Counted from the first letter of the stretch, positions 34,160 through 42,463 are shown. The stretch: DNA of 64,000 bases from DASZIT01 sp963709665 (GCA_963709665.1 CAVPWU010000002.1:1-64000), one strand, 5' to 3'. Notes: generated by a model from the letters alone, not told the origin. Translations and numbers: made by a program.

Positions 34160-34639
34160 ATGCGCCTTGTCATCGGCTCCGACCACGCCGGCTACCCGCT
34201 GAAGCTGGAGCTGATCCAGCATCTGGAGGCCGGGGGCCACCAGGTCACCGATATCGGCACCTACTCCACCGAGCCGGTCGACTACCCGCCGATCTGTGCC
34301 GACGTCGCCCGCCGGACCGTCGGCGGCGAGGGCGACCTGGGCATCGTCATCGGCGGGAGCGGGCAGGGCGAGGCCATCGCCGCCAACAAGGTCCACGGCA
34401 GCCGGGCGGCCCTCTGTCACGACGAGTACACCGCCCGACTGGCCCGCCGGCACAACGACGCCAACGTCCTCTCCCTGGGGGCCCGGGTGGTGGCCACCGA
34501 GCTGGCGGCCGACATCACCGACGTCTTCCTGGTCACCCCGTTCGACGGCGGACGGCACGTGCAGCGGATCCGGGAGCTGGGGGAGATCGAGGCGGCCGAG
34601 GCGGAGGCGCACGGCGCCGGGCGGACACCGGAGGGGTGA
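34160..34639 (+). CDS. rpiB: Ribose-5-phosphate isomerase B
   Basis: A 159-residue RpiB/LacAB-type isomerase interconverting ribose-5-phosphate and ribulose-5-phosphate. The N-terminal IGSDHAGYPLK and the GGSGQGEAIAANK motif are clear. The G-S-G-x-G-E form matches the mycobacterial subtype, which uses the Glu as base instead of the Cys of enteric RpiB. HNDANVLSLGAR closes the active site. It starts 2 nt after the epimerase stop and overlaps the amidohydrolase start (GTGA), so it is embedded in a four-gene unit. A role in handling ribose from side-chain or nucleoside metabolism is inference. Confidence 0.93.
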   Translation: MRLVIGSDHAGYPLKLELIQHLEAGGHQVTDIGTYSTEPVDYPPICADVARRTVGGEGDLGIVIGGSGQGEAIAANKVHGSRAALCHDEYTARLARRHNDANVLSLGARVVATELAADITDVFLVTPFDGGRHVQRIRELGEIEAAEAEAHGAGRTPEG

Positions 34640-35976
34640 CCGAGCGTCGGGCGGAGGTCGTCCGGTACCGGGCGGACGCCGTGGTCCCCTGCGACGGCAG
34701 CGGGTCGGTCTTCCGGCCCGGGATGGTGGAGGTCGCCGGCGGCACCGTGGTGCGGGTCGGGCCCGACCTCGGTCCCTCGACCCGCGACGAGCCCGGCGTC
34801 ACGGAGATCCGCCTCTACGGACTGCTGCTGCCCGGGCTGGTGAACGTCCACTGCCACTCCCCGATGACCCTCTTCCGGGGTTCGGGCGAGAACCTGTCCC
34901 TCTTCGAGTGGCTGAACGACGTGCTCTGGCCGATGGAGGGCCGCCTGACCCCGGACGACGTCTACTGGGGGATGACCCTGGCCTCCGCCGAGCTGCTCTC
35001 CTTCGGGGTGACCACCACCTCGGAGATGTACTTCTACGAGGACGCCATGGCCGACGCCGTGCTCGACGCCGGGTCACGGGCGGTCCTCACCCCCGGGGTG
35101 CTGCAGCTGCCCGGCCACGAGCAGGACGACGGCTGGTGGTCCCGGCGGATCGACGAGGTGCGGGCGTTCCACACCCGGCGGAACGGGGAGGGCGGGGGTC
35201 GGATCGAGGTGGGCTTCGGCCCCCACGCCGCCTACACGGTGCCGCTCCCGGTGATCGCCGACATCGCGGCGGCGGCGCGGGAGCTCGGGGCCCTCTTCCA
35301 CACCCACCTGGCCGAGACCGAGGAGGAGGGTGTGCGGTTCCAGGCGGAGCACGGCCGCTCCGCCCCCGAGGCGCTGGCCGACATCGGCGCCCTCGACGGC
35401 CGGGTGCTGGCTGCCCACAGCATCTGGCTGTCCGACCACGACATCGAGCTCTACCGGGAGCATCGGGTATCGGTGGCCCACTGCCCGCAGAGCAACGCCA
35501 AGCTGGCCTCGGGGGTGGCACCCCTGACCCGGCTGCTGGGCGAGGGGATCGCGGTGGGGCTGGGTACCGACGGGCCGGCATCCAACAACGATCTCGACCT
35601 GTGGGAGGAGATGCGGTTCGCCGCCCTGCTGGCCCGGATCCACGACCGGGACGCCGCCGCCCTTCCGGCCGCCGCCGCCCTCGATCTCGCCACCCGGGGG
35701 GCCGGGGAGGCGCTGGGACGGCCGGAGCTGGGCCGCCTGGCGCCCGGCTCTCCCGCCGACATGGTGCTGGTGGACCTCGAGGACCCGGCGTTCGTGCCGC
35801 TGCACGACGACGCCCAGGTGGTCGAGCACCTGGTGTGGTCGGGCTCGAGCCGCCTGGTGACCCACGTCTGGGTGGCCGGCCGGCAGGTGGTGTCGGAAGG
35901 GGAGTGCATGACCGTCGACGTCGGCGAGGCGTGTCGCCAGGTGGAGGAGCGATCCCGCCGGCTGCTGACCGGCTGA
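34636..35976 (+). CDS. Amidohydrolase, TRZ/ATZ-SAH/MTA/5'-deoxyadenosine deaminase family
   Basis: A 446-residue metal-dependent deaminase/chlorohydrolase. Metal ligands are HCHS in VNVHCHSPMTLFRG, the His in FHTHLAETEEE, the His in LAAHSIWLSD and the Asp in GLGTDGPASNND. The family includes S-adenosylhomocysteine/methylthioadenosine and 5'-deoxyadenosine deaminases, guanine deaminase and atrazine hydrolase; the substrate is not certain. The early MTLFRGSGENLSLFEWLNDVLWPMEG matches the MtaD subgroup. It starts at GTG overlapping the rpiB stop. In this operon it may dispose of an adenosine-type by-product, such as 5'-deoxyadenosine from a radical SAM step; this is inference. Confidence 0.88.
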   Translation: MTERRAEVVRYRADAVVPCDGSGSVFRPGMVEVAGGTVVRVGPDLGPSTRDEPGVTEIRLYGLLLPGLVNVHCHSPMTLFRGSGENLSLFEWLNDVLWPMEGRLTPDDVYWGMTLASAELLSFGVTTTSEMYFYEDAMADAVLDAGSRAVLTPGVLQLPGHEQDDGWWSRRIDEVRAFHTRRNGEGGGRIEVGFGPHAAYTVPLPVIADIAAAARELGALFHTHLAETEEEGVRFQAEHGRSAPEALADIGALDGRVLAAHSIWLSDHDIELYREHRVSVAHCPQSNAKLASGVAPLTRLLGEGIAVGLGTDGPASNNDLDLWEEMRFAALLARIHDRDAAALPAAAALDLATRGAGEALGRPELGRLAPGSPADMVLVDLEDPAFVPLHDDAQVVEHLVWSGSSRLVTHVWVAGRQVVSEGECMTVDVGEACRQVEERSRRLLTG

Positions 35977-35998
35977 CCTCCGTTCGGCGTCCCGACTC

Positions 35999-36229
35999 CT
36001 AGGTGCCTCCCGCCGGCCGGGTGGTCGCCTGCCGGTAGCGGTGCAGGGCGATGACCGTCCAGATCGCCTCCACCACCCCGAACGGCCACGCCCCGGAGAG
36101 GAAGCCGTAGGCGCTGGACAGACCGCACCCGAGGGCGAAGGCCAGGATGAAGCGGGGACCCCGGCCCTCCAGTGCGTACATCAGCATCATGAAGGTCAGG
36201 ACGACGACGCCGAAGACGGTGAGGGTCAT
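35999..36229 (-). CDS. Small two- to three-helix membrane protein
   Basis: A 76-residue protein with hydrophobic segments near residues 2-20, 30-47 and 49-63, and a basic C-terminus (HRYRQATTRP). I chose the ATG at 36229 just behind GAGGAG; an ATG at 36379 in frame would add 50 acidic residues without its own ribosome-binding site. It is convergent with the amidohydrolase and divergent from the cytochrome b module. I do not recognise it; proteins of this type are common and mostly uncharacterised in actinobacteria. Confidence 0.55.
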   Translation of the reverse strand: MTLTVFGVVVLTFMMLMYALEGRGPRFILAFALGCGLSSAYGFLSGAWPFGVVEAIWTVIALHRYRQATTRPAGGT

Positions 36230-36610
36230 CTCCTCACGGTAGGCGGCAGCCTCCGGCCTCAGGACCGAGCTGCCGTTGTCGACGCTCCCGATCGCGTCGA
36301 CGACCTGATCCGCCGGCTCCGTCTCGGCGGTGTCCGTGGGAGGCCGGACGCTCCCCGGCTCGCCGAGGACGGCCCGCATGGCCCGTCGGCACCGATCGGT
36401 GGCGTGGGGGACGGCCGAGTGCCGGACGGTACGGCCGGGCCTGGTGGGTGACCCTCGCCGTCGGCGGCGCGGCGGCGACCGTCCTCGGCACCCACCTCCA
36501 ACGCACTCCCCGCCACCTGGTGTCCTCGGGGCCCTGAGACCGCAATCGGGACCTTCGGCCCTAGGCCGATCCGCCGCGGGTTCGTAACCTCGTCCCAGGA
36601 GGTCGAAACC
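36230..36610. promoter_or_regulatory. Long divergent intergenic region with an operator-like palindrome
   Basis: This 381-nt stretch separates the small minus-strand membrane gene from the cytochrome b module. I see no credible gene in it. Near its right end are TCGGCC-CTA-GGCCGA (36555-36569), a perfect inverted repeat, and a TAACCT hexamer (36585-36590) as candidate -10 for the module. AGGAGG at 36597-36602 then precedes the ATG at 36611. The palindrome covers the -35 zone, suggesting an operator. Confidence 0.45.
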
Positions 36611-36787
36611 ATGCCAGGAATCGTGCCGTTGCTGGGAAGCCTGATCGATCTGAGCGGGCCGGGTCACTATGTCCACTGGGGCTTCATCCAGATGTCGGTG
36701 GCCAACCTGATCCTGATCGGGCTGATGGTGGTCGTCTTCATCGCCGCCATCCTCATCCCGTTTCCGCGGCGCGGTCGGTCCGACTGA
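36611..36787 (+). CDS. 58-residue membrane protein of the cytochrome b module
   Basis: A short gene: ATG 36611 to TGA 36787, with AGGAGG 8 nt upstream. The peptide has a short N-terminal region with HYVHWGFIQMS, one transmembrane helix (about residues 29-50, SVANLILIGLMVVVFIAAIL) and a basic tail (PFPRRGRSD), so the C-terminus should be cytoplasmic. Its stop and the cytochrome b start share a base (TGATG), which ties translation of the two. I infer a small accessory subunit of the cytochrome b complex. Exact family unknown. Confidence 0.75.
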   Translation: MPGIVPLLGSLIDLSGPGHYVHWGFIQMSVANLILIGLMVVVFIAAILIPFPRRGRSD

Positions 36788-37578
36788 TGACCATCGAGAT
36801 CGACGCACCCCCCGAGTCCCCTCCCACCACCGCTGCGGGGGCTGCCGCCGACCGGCCCGAGGATGCCGACCAGTGGACGGCCAAGCTGCGCACCGCCGCC
36901 GTCAGGGCCTACCCCCCGCAGCGCCTCCTCCCCGACCGTCAGCCGGCCTACGTGGCGTCGTGGATCTACGTCTTCGGTGTGCTCACCTTGGCGGCGCTGG
37001 GGGTGGTGATCGCCACCGGGGTGGTGCTCGCCGTCTTCGGGCCCACCTGGTGGCACGTCTCCTCCACCGGGCTGTTCGTCAACTCGCTCCACCTGTGGAG
37101 CGTCGAGGTGTTCTTCTTCGCCATGGTCGTCCACCTGTGGGGGAAGTTCTTCATGGCCGCCTGGCGCGGGCGGCGGCGGGCCACCTGGATCACCGGGGTG
37201 GTGTCCTTCGTGGTGTCGGTCGGTGCCGCCTTCACCGGCTACCTGTCCCAGCAGAACTTCGACTCGCAGTGGATCAGCACCCAGGCCAAGGACGGGATCA
37301 ACGCCACCGGAGCCGGCGCCGTCTTCAACGTCACCAACTTCGGCCAGATGCTGATGTGGCACATCATGCTCCTCCCGCTGGTCGTCGTCGCCCTGGTCGG
37401 CGTCCACGTCCTCCTGGTCCGCCTGAGGGGCGTGGTGCCCCCGTTCGCGCCGGCCGAACACGCCGGGTCGGACGTCGAAGCCGAGAGCGCCGGCGCCGAA
37501 GCCGCGGGCGCTGACAGCATCACCACCACCGATGGCGGCACGGCCCCCGCCCCGGCCACGCCCGGGGAACCCTCATGA
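36787..37578 (+). CDS. Cytochrome b N-terminal domain protein (b6-type)
   Basis: A 263-residue four-helix cytochrome b core that should hold two b-type haems and handle quinol. Four His ligands are in place: LFVNSLHLWSVEVFFFAMVVHLWGKF gives the first pair 14 residues apart (in this family on helix B), and LMWHIMLLPLVVVALVGVHVLL gives the second pair 14 apart on helix D. The FTGYLS and NVTNFGQ loops fit the fold. An N-terminal ~50-residue Ala/Pro-rich tail and an acidic C-terminus are additions. There is no Rieske or cytochrome c gene nearby, so the complex is not a standard bc1/b6f. It overlaps both neighbours. Confidence 0.85.
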   Translation: MTIEIDAPPESPPTTAAGAAADRPEDADQWTAKLRTAAVRAYPPQRLLPDRQPAYVASWIYVFGVLTLAALGVVIATGVVLAVFGPTWWHVSSTGLFVNSLHLWSVEVFFFAMVVHLWGKFFMAAWRGRRRATWITGVVSFVVSVGAAFTGYLSQQNFDSQWISTQAKDGINATGAGAVFNVTNFGQMLMWHIMLLPLVVVALVGVHVLLVRLRGVVPPFAPAEHAGSDVEAESAGAEAAGADSITTTDGGTAPAPATPGEPS

Positions 37579-38576
37579 GCGCCCCGGCCGGGACCGCCTC
37601 CCGCCACCGGAGGCGGGGGTTCAAGCCCGACCGCGATGTCGAGGAGTGGCACGGGGCGTACGAGCCCTACGACCTGGTCAAGGAGTTCCTGGTCGCCGTG
37701 GTGGTGGTCGTGCTCCTGGTGGTGGCGCTGGCCGTGGTGTTCTCGTCTCCGGACGACCAGCCGGTGACCGTCAAGTCGTGGTCCACGGCCAACCCGGTCG
37801 ACTTCGCCCAGACCGCCATCACCGAGCTCGACGGGACCAGCCCGATCGCCACCTACGGCCCCCCCTACAACAGCACGCCCGGTGCCTCCCAGTCGATCGG
37901 CTTCTTCTCGCCCGAGAGCTGGGCGGGCGTCCACCATCCCATCAACACCGCCGAGGACTACGTCCTGGCGCCCCTCCGGACGCTCCCCGACCAGCCCAGG
38001 GTGGATGCCGCCGTCGCCGCCTACACCTCGGCGTCCGCCGCCCAGCAGGCCAGCTGGACGGCGGCCTACGAGAAGGCGGTGGCCAACGCCACCTCGGAGG
38101 ACGGGGTCCTGAAGGTCCCGGCGGGCGCCTACGGGCCGGTGGGGGAGATGATCGGCTCGCTGACGTCGATGGCCCGCAGCGGAGCCCTCGACGGGGCCCT
38201 GCTGAGCTCCCAGCAGTTCTACGGGACGGACTACACGAAGCCCCTGCTGTTCATCGCCGACGGCACCTACCTCGCCGACCTGGCCCAGCGCCAACACCTG
38301 TCGGGCGACCAGTGGGGGATGATGAACGAGACGGGGAACTTCCCCGGCCAGGCCTGGCTCTGGCTGTACACCCTGTGGTACCAGGTCCCCCCGATGAACT
38401 CCTCGTCCAACGGTGACCTGCAGGTCTGGGCGATCATGATGGGCCTGACCCTGCTGCTGATCTGCGTGCCGTTCATCCCCGGACTCCGTTCCATCCCCCG
38501 GTGGACCCGCATCTACCGACTCATCTGGCGCCAGTACTACCGGGAGGTCCCACCCCGGACCCGGGGCGCCGGGTAG
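37575..38576 (+). CDS. Cytochrome b partner with large extracytoplasmic domain (subunit IV-like ends)
   Basis: A 333-residue protein with one N-terminal helix (about 38-58), a polar domain of ~220 residues (including IATYGPPYN, ESWAGVHHPIN and FYGTDYTKPLLF), and one C-terminal helix followed by VPFIPGLRSIPRWTRIYRLIWRQYY. That last segment resembles the end of bacterial cytochrome b C-terminal domains. The PEWY Qo motif is absent, so the quinol site, if any, differs from bc complexes. It starts at ATG overlapping the cytochrome b stop by 4 nt. Function inferred only from this pairing. Confidence 0.65.
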   Translation: MSAPAGTASRHRRRGFKPDRDVEEWHGAYEPYDLVKEFLVAVVVVVLLVVALAVVFSSPDDQPVTVKSWSTANPVDFAQTAITELDGTSPIATYGPPYNSTPGASQSIGFFSPESWAGVHHPINTAEDYVLAPLRTLPDQPRVDAAVAAYTSASAAQQASWTAAYEKAVANATSEDGVLKVPAGAYGPVGEMIGSLTSMARSGALDGALLSSQQFYGTDYTKPLLFIADGTYLADLAQRQHLSGDQWGMMNETGNFPGQAWLWLYTLWYQVPPMNSSSNGDLQVWAIMMGLTLLLICVPFIPGLRSIPRWTRIYRLIWRQYYREVPPRTRGAG

Positions 38577-38615
38577 CTTCCGGCCCCGGCGCCGGCCCGA
38601 CGGCGCGCCCGGTGG

Positions 38616-39017
38616 TCAGACCTGTCCGGTGGCCCGGAGGCCGTGGAGGACGGACACCGCCCGGTCGGCCTGGTCCTCGGGGACCAGGAGGTGGTCGTGC
38701 ACCCGGCCGGCCAGGACGTTGCAGGCGATCCCGGCGTCCGCCAGGGCCCCGGTGAGGGCGGCCGTCAGGCCGACCCCGTCCAGGGCCGAGTGGGCCTCGA
38801 CGGTCAGCCAGGCGGCCACGAACCCGGGGAGCGTGGACGCCGCCGGACCGAGCTCGATCACCGCCGAGGTGCCCTCCGCCTCCAGCACCGTGGCGTGCAC
38901 CGTCGCACCGTCGGGCAGGTCCGCCCGGTCGACGAAGGCGAACCTCCCCGGGCGGCGGGCGATCGACAGGGAGGTGAGGATGCCGGAGAGTTCGCCCTCC
39001 GGGGCCCGGTCCGTCAC
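38616..39017 (-). CDS. ACT-domain protein
   Basis: A 133-residue protein with two ACT-like modules. The N-terminal half (RFAFVDRADLPDGATVHATVLEAEGTSAVIE) and C-terminal half (LTVEAHSALDGVGLTAALTGALADAGIACNVLAGRVHDHLLVPEDQA) follow the DUF2241-ACT_7 type of small ACT proteins. The HSxLxxVGLT motif is the usual small-molecule (amino acid) binding site. The GTG at 39017 overlaps the SRPBCC gene stop. The protein probably senses an amino acid; partner unknown. Confidence 0.82.
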   Translation of the reverse strand: MTDRAPEGELSGILTSLSIARRPGRFAFVDRADLPDGATVHATVLEAEGTSAVIELGPAASTLPGFVAAWLTVEAHSALDGVGLTAALTGALADAGIACNVLAGRVHDHLLVPEDQADRAVSVLHGLRATGQV

Positions 39018-39517
39018 GACGGGGTCGCCGCCCCGGCACCACCGGCACCGACGCCGTCCATCCGATCGGCATAGCGGCACACCGAGGTGACGAACCCCCG
39101 GATGAGCGGCCGGAGGAAACCGGCCGTCACCAGTCCGGTGCCGGGCACCCGGGGCTCGAACCGGACCGACCAGGTGACCGTGGTCCCCACCGGGGCGGAG
39201 GCGGCGTCCCCCGGCTGCCGCTCGGAGGTCAGGACCACGTCGGCCCGGTAGTCCCGGACCGGGAACCCGGAGAGGATGGTGTACGCCAGGTGGTGCGGCG
39301 GGTCCCAGGCCAGCACCTCCTCCCTCGACCCCACCCCGTAGCGGGTGAAGGTCCGCACCGCCCCGACGCCGTCGGGGGCCGGGTCGCCCTCGGACTCCAG
39401 GTCGGAGTGGTCGAGGAACGACCACTGGCGCCAGCGACGGGCCTCACCGATCAGCGGCCACACCGCCTCGATGGGGGCGGTGGTCCGGGCGCTGCGGGTG
39501 AAGGTCCGGGGTGTCAT
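39014..39517 (-). CDS. SRPBCC (polyketide cyclase/START-like) protein
   Basis: A 167-residue helix-grip fold protein. RTTAPIEAVWPLIGEARRW is the typical N-terminal SRPBCC opening, followed by the DGVGAVRTFTRYG and VTWSVRFEPRVPGTG beta strands and an amphipathic C-terminal helix with LIRGFVTSVCRYADRM. The ATG at 39517 has GGAGGAGG upstream. It binds an unknown hydrophobic ligand or acts as a small lyase/cyclase. It overlaps the ACT-domain gene and lies 56 nt from a second SRPBCC gene; the three form one transcription unit. Confidence 0.8.
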   Translation of the reverse strand: MTPRTFTRSARTTAPIEAVWPLIGEARRWRQWSFLDHSDLESEGDPAPDGVGAVRTFTRYGVGSREEVLAWDPPHHLAYTILSGFPVRDYRADVVLTSERQPGDAASAPVGTTVTWSVRFEPRVPGTGLVTAGFLRPLIRGFVTSVCRYADRMDGVGAGGAGAATPS

Positions 39518-39573
39518 GGCGCCCCCTCCTCCGTCGGTGGGTCCGTCGGCGTCCGGGCCGGAGCGATCCGGGC

Positions 39574-39957
39574 TCAGCCCTCGACGTGGGCTTTGACCGC
39601 GTCCAGCGACTGCTGGTAGATGGTGGTCATCAGGTCGGCCATCTCGTCGGGGGTGGCCTCGACGTCCCAGGTCACGTGGGAGGTATCCCCTACCGGGGTG
39701 ACGGTGATCACGGCCAGGTGGGTCTCCACCGGCGCACCGTCCTTGATGGAGTAGGTGAGGGCCCGGGCGGCATCGTCCCTGGCCACCAGGCGTTCGGTGA
39801 TGGTCATCCCCATGGTGTCGAGGATGCGGTCGTCCCCCTCCACCCGGCACGACTCGATGCCCGGCATCCAGCCGCCGATGCCCCCGAAGTCGCCCACCAA
39901 CGCCCAGACGGCGTCAGCCGATGCGTCGATGTCGATGGATGCCTGTCCCTTGCCCAC
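39574..39957 (-). CDS. SRPBCC-family protein
   Basis: A 127-residue SRPBCC protein. QASIDIDASADAVWALVGDFGGIGGWMPGIESC is the family opening (the Trp-Pro-Gly-Ile core is in the CoxG/polyketide-cyclase-like subgroup), followed by LTYSIKDG and SHVTWDVEATPD strands and a long C-terminal helix. Starts at GTG 39957 in an Ala/Thr-rich context without a clear ribosome-binding site. It precedes the other SRPBCC gene on the same strand. Ligand unknown. Confidence 0.8.
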   Translation of the reverse strand: MGKGQASIDIDASADAVWALVGDFGGIGGWMPGIESCRVEGDDRILDTMGMTITERLVARDDAARALTYSIKDGAPVETHLAVITVTPVGDTSHVTWDVEATPDEMADLMTTIYQQSLDAVKAHVEG

Positions 39958-40126
39958 GGTGTCCCCCTGGTGTTCGTTCCGATGTCGCCCGCCGATGCTA
40001 GGACCTCCCGGGGCGGGTTCGGGAATCGGGACGCCACCAGGGCCCGGTGGGCGGCCCCGGGTGGCCGGCGGCGGTCGTGGGTCGGCGGGTCGGAGCGGTG
40101 CCGTTGCCAGCCCGCCCGTGTCCCCG

Positions 40127-40132
40127 TAACGT
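40127..40132 (+). promoter_or_regulatory. Leaderless-type -10 element for the thioesterase gene
   Basis: TAACGT ends 7 nt before the GTG at 40140, so transcription would start at or beside the start codon. No ribosome-binding site is present. No -35 box was found. Confidence 0.45.
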
Positions 40133-40139
40133 CGGCGGC

Positions 40140-40943
40140 GTGCCCGATGCCGATGCCGATGCCGCCCTCTTCGTCCCCGATGCCGGCAGCTTCCTCCCCA
40201 CCGAACTGGCCCGGGGTCCCTGGACCCCCAAGGCCCTCCACGGCGGCACCGTCGCCGCCCTGGTGACCCGGGCCGTCGAGCGGTGCTCGCCGGAGGGCGG
40301 CCAGCAGCTGACCCGGCTCACCCTCGAGCTGCTCCGGCCGGTGCCGATGGCCCGGCTCCAGGTCACCGCCTTCCTGGTCCGCCCGGGCAGGAAGGTCCAA
40401 CTGGTGGATGCCGTGGTGGAGTCCGGGGGGGTCGAGATCGCCTGGGCCCGCGCCCTCCGGATCCGCGTCCACCCCGACGAGATGCAGGTGACCAGCCGGG
40501 TCCGGGACGAGGACGCCCCACCTCCGCCGGAGTCCGGCCTGGTGACGCCGGCGGCCTTCGAGAACTACCGGGCCTTCCACAACGAGGGCATGGAGATCCG
40601 CTTCGTCAAGGGTCGGTTCGACGAGCTGGGGGCCTCGGCCGCCTGGTTCCGGCTCCGGTGCCCGGTGGTGGCGGGCGAGGAGCCCTCTCCCTTCCAGCGG
40701 GCGGCGGCCGCCGGCGACTTCGGCAACGGCGTCTCCGCCGAGCTCGACTCCCGGACCCACGTGTTCATCAATCCGGACCTCACGGTCTCGCTCACCCGAC
40801 CGCCGGTCGGGGAGTGGATCTGCCTCGACGCCCGGACCCGGTTCGGCACCCCCGGTCTGGGGTCGGCGGCCTCCGTGCTGTGGGACCGGGAGGGCCGGAT
40901 CGGCCGTGCCCTCCAGAGCCTTTTGGTCGAGCCCATCGAGTGA
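40140..40943 (+). CDS. Acyl-CoA thioesterase, double hot-dog (TesB-like/4HBT_3)
   Basis: A 267-residue protein with two hot-dog halves. The N-terminal half has FLPTELARGPWTPKALHGGTVAAL and the C-terminal half HVFINPDLTVSLTRPPVGEWICLDA, characteristic of TesB-like thioesterases; the WT-LHGG and D-H motifs around the conserved helix are present. It should hydrolyse acyl-CoA of unknown chain length. The GTG at 40140 is chosen for lack of an in-frame ATG before the conserved part and for its -10 box. Convergent with the MFS exporter gene, 25 nt apart. Confidence 0.85.
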   Translation: MPDADADAALFVPDAGSFLPTELARGPWTPKALHGGTVAALVTRAVERCSPEGGQQLTRLTLELLRPVPMARLQVTAFLVRPGRKVQLVDAVVESGGVEIAWARALRIRVHPDEMQVTSRVRDEDAPPPPESGLVTPAAFENYRAFHNEGMEIRFVKGRFDELGASAAWFRLRCPVVAGEEPSPFQRAAAAGDFGNGVSAELDSRTHVFINPDLTVSLTRPPVGEWICLDARTRFGTPGLGSAASVLWDREGRIGRALQSLLVEPIE

Positions 40944-40968
40944 GTCGGGCGACCGGGGACCCGCCGAC

Positions 40969-42450
40969 TCAGTCGGTGGTCACCGCCAGCCCACCCACCG
41001 GCTGGTCGCTGCCCACCCGGCGCGTCCGGTCGGCGGGGACGATCAGCGCCACCAGCCCGGCGGCGAGGGCGATGACGGCGGCCACCTCGAACCCCCGGGC
41101 GTACCCGGAGGTGAGGGCGCTGGCCACCTCGGCGGTGGTGTGGGGGACCCCGACCAGCAGGTGCTGGACCCGGGTGGCGGCCAGCGTGGACAGGATGGCC
41201 AGCCCCACCGACGCACCGATCTGACGGCTGGTGTTGACCAGGCCCGAGGCCAGACCGGCCTCCTGGGGCTTCACGCCACCCATGGCCAGCAGGGCCACCG
41301 GGGTGAAGGCCAGTCCCATCCCGAAGGTGCAGAGGATGCCGCCGCCGAAGGCGCTGTTCCAGTAGGTGTCGCCCGGCTCGATGAACGACAGCCAGAAGAG
41401 ACCGCCCGCCGCCAGGAAGGCGCCGGTGATGAGCACGTTCCGGGGCCCCAGGCGGGGAGCCACCCGGCCGCTGATGGTGGCACCGATGGCGATGGCGGCG
41501 GTCTGGGGGATGAAGGTGAACCCGGTGACCAGCGGGCTGTACCGCAGGACCTCCTGGAGGTAGAGGGTGAGGAAGAACCACATGGCGAACATCGAGGCCC
41601 CGAAGCAGAACATCGAGAGGTTGGCCCCCACCACGTTCCGCGACTTGAACAGGTGCGGTGGCATCAACGGATGGGTGGCCAGCTTGGTCTCGATGAGGAT
41701 GAACGCCCCGAGCAGGACGGCGGCGATGGTCAGCGCCACCAGGTTCGAGGTGGAGCCCCACGGCACCACGTCGGTGTGGACGATGGCGTACACCAGCGTC
41801 ATCAGGCCGGCGGTGACGGTGAGGGACCCGGCGATGTCCAGGCGGCTGCGGGGGCCCTCGGCGATCGACTCCACCAGGTAGCGGCGCGACAGGGCGAACA
41901 GCACGACCCCGATGGGGACGTTCACGAAGAGGATCCACCGCCACGACAGGTACTGGACCAGGATGCCACCGAAGAGGGCACCTGCCGCTCCGCCGCCGGC
42001 GGCCACCGCGCTCCAGATCCCGAGTGCCTTGGCCCGCGCCTTCTGGTCGGTGAAGGTGACGGTGAGGATGGTCAGGGTGGCGGGGGAGAGGATGGCCGCC
42101 CCGACACCCTGCAGGGCCCGGGCGGCGATGAGGGTGGTCTGGTTCTGGGCGAAACCGCCCAGCAGGCTCGACGCCGTGAAGAGGGCCAGGCCGACCAGGA
42201 AGATCCGTCGCCGGCCGAAGAGGTCGGCCAGGCGGCCGCCGAGGAGGAGGAGCCCGCCGAAGGTGAGCGAGTAGGCGGTGACCACCCACTGGAGGCTCGC
42301 CTCGGTGAAGCCCAGACTGTGCTGGATCGACGGCAGCGCCACGTTGACGATGGAGATGTCGAGCACCACCATGAACTGGGCGCTGCACACCAGGGTGAGG
42401 ATGAGCCACTCGGGCGGCCCGGTGCGGGTCTCGGGCGGTGCGACAGCCAT
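40969..42450 (-). CDS. MFS exporter, DHA2 (14-TMS) family
   Basis: A 493-residue transporter with 14 predicted helices. Helix 1 has the D1 motif AQFMVVLDISIVNVALPSIQ; motif A is GGRLADLFGRRRIF; motif B is RALQGVGAAILSPATL; motif C follows in AVAAGGGAAGALFGG. The last loops (LVNTSRQIGASVGLAI) are typical of EmrB/QacA-type drug-proton antiporters. The ATG at 42450 is chosen by its placement 7 nt after a TACGCT -10 on the same strand; a longer frame up to 42588 lacks MFS similarity. Substrate unknown. Confidence 0.92.
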   Translation of the reverse strand: MAVAPPETRTGPPEWLILTLVCSAQFMVVLDISIVNVALPSIQHSLGFTEASLQWVVTAYSLTFGGLLLLGGRLADLFGRRRIFLVGLALFTASSLLGGFAQNQTTLIAARALQGVGAAILSPATLTILTVTFTDQKARAKALGIWSAVAAGGGAAGALFGGILVQYLSWRWILFVNVPIGVVLFALSRRYLVESIAEGPRSRLDIAGSLTVTAGLMTLVYAIVHTDVVPWGSTSNLVALTIAAVLLGAFILIETKLATHPLMPPHLFKSRNVVGANLSMFCFGASMFAMWFFLTLYLQEVLRYSPLVTGFTFIPQTAAIAIGATISGRVAPRLGPRNVLITGAFLAAGGLFWLSFIEPGDTYWNSAFGGGILCTFGMGLAFTPVALLAMGGVKPQEAGLASGLVNTSRQIGASVGLAILSTLAATRVQHLLVGVPHTTAEVASALTSGYARGFEVAAVIALAAGLVALIVPADRTRRVGSDQPVGGLAVTTD

Positions 42451-42457
42451 GGCGGTC

Positions 42458-42463
42458 AGCGTA
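42458..42463 (-). promoter_or_regulatory. Leaderless-type -10 for the MFS exporter
   Basis: The minus strand reads TACGCT, then 7 nt, then the ATG at 42450. No ribosome-binding site separates them, so the mRNA probably begins at the start codon. Confidence 0.5.

Noticed and set aside
36230..36610. Possible small gene in the divergent gap
   Set aside because: All open frames there are Arg/Pro-rich and lack ribosome-binding sites and recognisable segments.
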